Source: JAJKIP01 sp040509055 (GTDB lineage Bacteria; Bacteroidota; Bacteroidia; Chitinophagales; Chitinophagaceae). From it: DNA of 20,384 nucleotides. Where the stretch lies: positions 1 through 20,384 of the forward strand of contig JBEVLT010000297.1 in NCBI GenBank assembly GCA_040509055.1, given 5' to 3'. Positions 16,191-20,384 of the stretch are shown here, one piece after another. The position numbers were made by a program, and so were the translations under genes. Positions within the stretch are counted from its first letter, which is position 1. Every line of letters begins with the position of its first letter. The notes beneath the pieces are model-generated. The model ran no database searches and was not told the origin of the DNA. It saw nothing but the letters and a program-made list of their open reading frames with translations.

Positions 16191-19100
16191 ATGAAAAAAA
16201 CAGTTTACCTACTCGCGCTATTTATTCTGACGGCTGCAGCAGCAGGCGCCCAGCAGGTGTGCTGTCCTGCATTTAAACTGGTCGCGGATATGCAGCCCTG
16301 CGACTCCGCCAGGCCTTACGAACAAGGGACGCCTTACGAGCAGGAGAAAAATTGCGACCTGCTGGCCTGCCAACACACCACGCATACGTACAGGGTGGTC
16401 CCTGCCATGCCTGGTTACACCTATACCTGGGCTGTGACCGGGGGTACCGCCGCTCCGGCAACCGGCAACCCGGTGCAGATAATCTGGGGCAACAGCGATG
16501 AAGGAAGCATCAACATCTTTATCCGCAGCGCCGATGGGACCTGCCGGGATACCATTACAAAGAAAGTGTGCTTAAAAGACGCTCCTGTTGCGAACTTCCT
16601 GTTTGCCCCCGGCAGCCCGGTTTGCCTAAACCAGGCTATCCAGTTTACCAACACCTCTGCCGGGGCCGCCTCTTATTACTGGGATTTCGGGGACGGCACT
16701 TCATCGGACCAGGCAAATCCAATCCATCATTATACCACGCCCGGCACCTATACCATCACGTTGGCCGTGTCCAATAAGCCGCCAGCCTTACACCCCGACG
16801 GGCCCATACAGGAATACGGGATGGAATGCGGCTGCCGGGATACCCTGAGAAAGACCATCACCGTAAGAAACGAAAGCGGTATCGATATCATACCCGGTTG
16901 CAAACAAATGCTGTGCAAGGGAGATACGGCCTCCTATTGCACCACCAGCCAGTGCAACGGGTATAACTGGAGCGTGACCGGCGGGCATATCATCGGTCCG
17001 TCCACCGGCAGGTGCATCAACGTGGTGTGGGACGGCAGCTATCCTGCCACGGTTACCCTTAATGGCAACTGCGGCGGCGCCTGCGGCAACAGCGGAACGA
17101 TCAGCGTGCCGGTATTGTACCCGTCTATGCCCATACAGGGAGCTGCCATCGTATGTCCTTCTGCCGTTACTACCTATACTTTGCCGTCGATGCCGGGAAC
17201 ATTTTATAGCTGGCAGCTAAGCGGTGGCGGAACGATAGCGGGTGCGGACAGCAATACCAGCGTCATCAATGTATTGTGGGGAACCGCTGCCGGCAGCTAT
17301 ACGATCACCTGCAATTATCACAATCCCATTACCGGGTGCAGCGGCTCAGCGGCCATCGATGTGTCCGTCAAACCAAAATTCCGGATAACCGGACCAACCA
17401 TTGCCTGCACAGGCACGATCAGCAATTATGCCGTGGCCGGTGGCGGCAGCGCCAACTGGACCATTGCTCCCGCGGCCGGCTATACGTCATCCGGCACACT
17501 CACCAATGTACCCAATATCGGCCTTACCTGGACTGCAGCAGGTACATATAGTATCAGCGCGGTACCCGCTACTCCCGCCAACTATTGTACGCCATCCGCG
17601 GCAATAGCGCTTACGGTGAACCCGGTGCCCGTTTTAAGCCCCATTACCGGCCCCATCACGGTATGCCCTGCCCAGCTATATAATTATTCGGTAAGCAGCA
17701 ATACACCAGGCGGAACGTTTAGCTGGTTTTTTACATCCGGAAGCGGGAGCATTGCGACTTACGGACCGGGCAATTCGTCAGCTTCTATCAGCTTTACAGG
17801 CACAGGGCCATGGACCTTACAGGCAAACCAAACGGTAAACGGCTGTGCCGGCAGCACTACCCTTGGCATAACCCAAACCCCTGCTCCACCCCCCATAACG
17901 ATTGCGCCCGGCAACAGCATTTGCAGCGGTGGCACCGTGACAGCCTCGGTTGCTGGAGCCGTGCCACCCGGGGGCTACACCTGGAGCAGCACCCCAGGCG
18001 CCCTGCTCACCGGCGGCCAGGGAACCATTACGGCCACCTTTACGGTAAACAGCAATGCCACCATCACCATAAGCAGCTGCAGTGGCAACAGCACCATCAA
18101 TGTAACCACTTCCGCAGCACCGGTTACCATTTCACAAACCGCCACGGCCTGCGGCGCCATACTGACTGCATCGCCGGGAGGCGGCACCTACAACTGGTTT
18201 CTGAACGGCAACCCTGCCGGCAACAGCAACCCTTTTACGATAACACAAAACGGCACGTATACCGTGGAAGCGCATTACGGAACCTGTACGGCAACCGGCC
18301 AGGTGATTGTAACAGGCATTAACCCCGTTGTAACCAGTATCAGCGCGACCGGCAGCCTGTGCAACGGCGGCGTGGTAACCCTGCAGGCGCCCATACCCGC
18401 CAATTGTCCCGGCGCCAGCTTTACCTGGAGCAACGGAGCCACGGGCAACCCGATCACCGTCAGCACGCCGGGAAATTATTTTGCTACCGTCCATTGCAGC
18501 AATGGATGCACCGCTACGTCAAATATTATCGCGATAACCACCTGCCAGGCCGGAAGCGACGGCTGTATCAACGATCTGGCGATATCGACCAGCAATTGCC
18601 CCAACCCGGTTGCGCTAAGCGCCAATATCCCGTCGGGGTGTACGCCGGTATCCACCAGCTGGTCCTACGGAGATGGCAGCAGCGGAACCACCGGTAATCA
18701 TACCTATACAAACGTGGGCAGCTATACCGTGTATGCGGCCATGAGCTGCAGCAACGGCACCGTTCATTGCGGAACGCAAAATGTTACCGTGCCGATGGTC
18801 GATTCGTTTACCAGCGTGATCAGCTGCGGCACCAACGCCTGGACGATTCAACTGCAGGATGCGTCCATGTACCTGCCGGCGTATGCAGGGTATTCCCTTG
18901 CATGGACTACCACCTGCGGCACGTTGTCCGCCACCAATACCTCCAATCCTACATTGACCGTGGCGCCGGGGTGCAACCCAACCGTCACACTGACGATTTC
19001 GAAAAACGGCTGCACCCTTACCAAATCGTTTACATTTAGCTTTCCCGCAACACCGCTGTCCATCACCGGCGGGCCGGCTGTTTGCAAAGACGTTCCGGTT

Positions 19101-20384
19101 ACTTTCAGCAGCAGCTATACCACCGGCATTTTATCGTATGCATGGAACTTCGGCGATGCCACTACCGGTGTCACCAACCCCATTACCCATGCGTACAATG
19201 GCGCGCCGTTCAACCCCATTGTCTCCTTAACGATTACCGACCAGTATGGCTGTACGTTTACCGCTACAAAAAACATCGCGGTCAATGTTCCGACGCCATT
19301 GACCATCACGCCAGCCCCCCTGGTAAAAATCTGTCCCGGTTGTTCGGCGCCGGTTACACTGAGCACCAATCCTCCGGCCGGCTTTACCGGCTATCAATGG
19401 TACCAGAACGGAGCGGCTATAGCCGGCGCTACCGGCTCCACTTACCAGCTATGCAACAATGCACCGGGAATTTATTATGTAACGGCGATAAGCGGCAATA
19501 ACAACTGCCCGGTGACCTCTGATACCGTAACCGTCGTTTACGAGGCACTGCCTGTAGCCGATATACAGGCAGACGCGATCCAATGCACCGGCATACCGGT
19601 AAGGGTGCAGAATATTCATAACGGGAGCGGTGTCACCTATTCCTGGGCCGCTACAGGACCGGCGGCGGTCAGCTTTAGTCCCGCCAATTCCTACAACCCT
19701 TCGGTCACCATAGCAGGATCGGTTCCCGGTCAATACCAGTTTATACTGACGGCCACCGGTGCATCAGGCTGCGTATCGAAAGACACGTTTTGCATCACGC
19801 TGGCACAAAGCCCGACAGTGTCGGTGACCGCACCGGCAGGTCCGCTCTGCGAAGGCCAGGTATATACATTTACAGCAATAGCATCTCCTGTCATCAGTCC
19901 TGAAAACTATTTCTACCAATGGAACAACGGCTCTATCGGAAACACGTTGCTCACAGGCCGGCCGGGAATGTATAGCGTGACGGCGCAAAACCCCTCGGGA
20001 TGCAAGGCAACCGCTTTTGCCGGTACGATAAAAAGCCTGCCGGACATCAGCCTGTTCCCCGTCGGCTGCGACACGTTGTGCCGGACAGATACGCTGCGGT
20101 TTCCCTTGCCGCAACCCGGCACTTACTCCGTTACCTGGTACGACAATGACGGCACCGCCATCGCCAATGTGGGTACCGGGTTTATATTGCCCCTGTCGAA
20201 CCTGCAACCCGGTGCCCATCACCTGTACGCGACTGTTTCACAAGGAGGCGGCTGTACCGATACCACAGGCATTTTCGACCTGTATGTCAAAGACTGCAAC
20301 CTGCCGCCTGCCTGCGATAATTGTACGGGTTTATTGCAATCCGCTTCGCTGGAAACAAACAGCGCTATCACCTCGGGAACTACC
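16191..20384 (+). CDS. Giant secreted PKD-like repeat protein, truncated by the right edge
   Basis: Reading from the ATG at 16191, all 1398 codons to the window end are open, so the gene continues beyond it. A signal peptide (MKKTVYLLALFILTAAAAGAQ, cut near 20) shows export. The rest is a chain of beta-sandwich modules about 75-90 residues apart. Many begin with a strand followed by Cys and a short turn, as in GAAIVCPSAV (about 314), ITGPTIACTG (about 399), ITGPITVCPA (about 484) and PAGPLCEGQ (about 1215). Classical PKD cores are WDFGDGTSS (164-172), WSYGDGSSG (824-832) and WNFGDA (985-990); an Ig-like YQWYQNGAAI lies near 1068. Paired cysteines recur throughout, and charged residues are few. 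This fits a surface adhesin or type IX secretion cargo, as in gliding or biofilm adhesins of Bacteroidota, but the C-terminal sorting domain that would confirm it is outside the window. Confidence 0.85.
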   Translation, partial: MKKTVYLLALFILTAAAAGAQQVCCPAFKLVADMQPCDSARPYEQGTPYEQEKNCDLLACQHTTHTYRVVPAMPGYTYTWAVTGGTAAPATGNPVQIIWGNSDEGSINIFIRSADGTCRDTITKKVCLKDAPVANFLFAPGSPVCLNQAIQFTNTSAGAASYYWDFGDGTSSDQANPIHHYTTPGTYTITLAVSNKPPALHPDGPIQEYGMECGCRDTLRKTITVRNESGIDIIPGCKQMLCKGDTASYCTTSQCNGYNWSVTGGHIIGPSTGRCINVVWDGSYPATVTLNGNCGGACGNSGTISVPVLYPSMPIQGAAIVCPSAVTTYTLPSMPGTFYSWQLSGGGTIAGADSNTSVINVLWGTAAGSYTITCNYHNPITGCSGSAAIDVSVKPKFRITGPTIACTGTISNYAVAGGGSANWTIAPAAGYTSSGTLTNVPNIGLTWTAAGTYSISAVPATPANYCTPSAAIALTVNPVPVLSPITGPITVCPAQLYNYSVSSNTPGGTFSWFFTSGSGSIATYGPGNSSASISFTGTGPWTLQANQTVNGCAGSTTLGITQTPAPPPITIAPGNSICSGGTVTASVAGAVPPGGYTWSSTPGALLTGGQGTITATFTVNSNATITISSCSGNSTINVTTSAAPVTISQTATACGAILTASPGGGTYNWFLNGNPAGNSNPFTITQNGTYTVEAHYGTCTATGQVIVTGINPVVTSISATGSLCNGGVVTLQAPIPANCPGASFTWSNGATGNPITVSTPGNYFATVHCSNGCTATSNIIAITTCQAGSDGCINDLAISTSNCPNPVALSANIPSGCTPVSTSWSYGDGSSGTTGNHTYTNVGSYTVYAAMSCSNGTVHCGTQNVTVPMVDSFTSVISCGTNAWTIQLQDASMYLPAYAGYSLAWTTTCGTLSATNTSNPTLTVAPGCNPTVTLTISKNGCTLTKSFTFSFPATPLSITGGPAVCKDVPVTFSSSYTTGILSYAWNFGDATTGVTNPITHAYNGAPFNPIVSLTITDQYGCTFTATKNIAVNVPTPLTITPAPLVKICPGCSAPVTLSTNPPAGFTGYQWYQNGAAIAGATGSTYQLCNNAPGIYYVTAISGNNNCPVTSDTVTVVYEALPVADIQADAIQCTGIPVRVQNIHNGSGVTYSWAATGPAAVSFSPANSYNPSVTIAGSVPGQYQFILTATGASGCVSKDTFCITLAQSPTVSVTAPAGPLCEGQVYTFTAIASPVISPENYFYQWNNGSIGNTLLTGRPGMYSVTAQNPSGCKATAFAGTIKSLPDISLFPVGCDTLCRTDTLRFPLPQPGTYSVTWYDNDGTAIANVGTGFILPLSNLQPGAHHLYATVSQGGGCTDTTGIFDLYVKDCNLPPACDNCTGLLQSASLETNSAITSGTT

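Noticed and set aside
1..20384. CRISPR array, tRNA, rRNA, insertion sequence or phage genes
   Set aside because: No regularly spaced direct repeats, no cloverleaf-like sequences, no transposase or integrase frames and no terminal inverted repeats were seen.

Overview
The window looks like chromosomal DNA from a member of the Bacteroidota, most likely a Chitinophagaceae-type soil or environmental bacterium. The evidence is a 7TM-DISM-type histidine kinase, a two-component-propeller LytS-type kinase with a LytTR regulator, a Ku/LigD end-joining pair, DUF423 beside shikimate kinase, large cysteine-rich PKD-type secreted proteins, and Bacteroidota -7 promoter boxes (TAnnTTTG) ahead of several genes with no clear Shine-Dalgarno sequences. 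The taxonomic call rests on gene content and style; there is no marker RNA gene here. I see no tRNA, rRNA, CRISPR array, insertion sequence or prophage, and no gene-free stretch exceeds 300 bases.

Layout from left to right. At positions 1-32 the first codons of a minus-strand gene leave the window (signal-peptide start, possibly lolA). ftsK (2789-189, minus) ends in a factor-independent terminator that uses its own last codons. A divergent promoter region (2790-2939) separates it from a membrane histidine kinase (2940-4841, plus). That kinase converges, with overlapping stop codons, on a minus-strand run of gcdH (6986-5802), aroK (5733-5227) and a DUF423 membrane protein (5234-4836). A strong hairpin repeat sits between gcdH and aroK. 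Then come a small orphan membrane protein (7045-7458), ku (7526-8314) and ligD (8311-10767), the last two translationally coupled. A LytTR response regulator (10922-11698) and its LytS-type propeller kinase (11742-14684) follow. The window closes with two secreted proteins in tandem: a cysteine-rich protein of about 433 residues (14868-16169) and, 21 bases later, a giant PKD-like repeat protein that is open from 16191 to the right edge (1398 codons with no stop).

Functionally these are separate units: chromosome segregation (FtsK), envelope sensing (two kinases of different families), aromatic amino acid biosynthesis (AroK), glutaryl-CoA catabolism (GcdH), double-strand break repair (Ku and LigD), and a surface or secreted pair whose role is unknown. 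The last unit is the most promising place for something undescribed. It lies directly downstream of the LytTR/LytS pair on the same strand, so a regulatory link is possible but not shown by the sequence.
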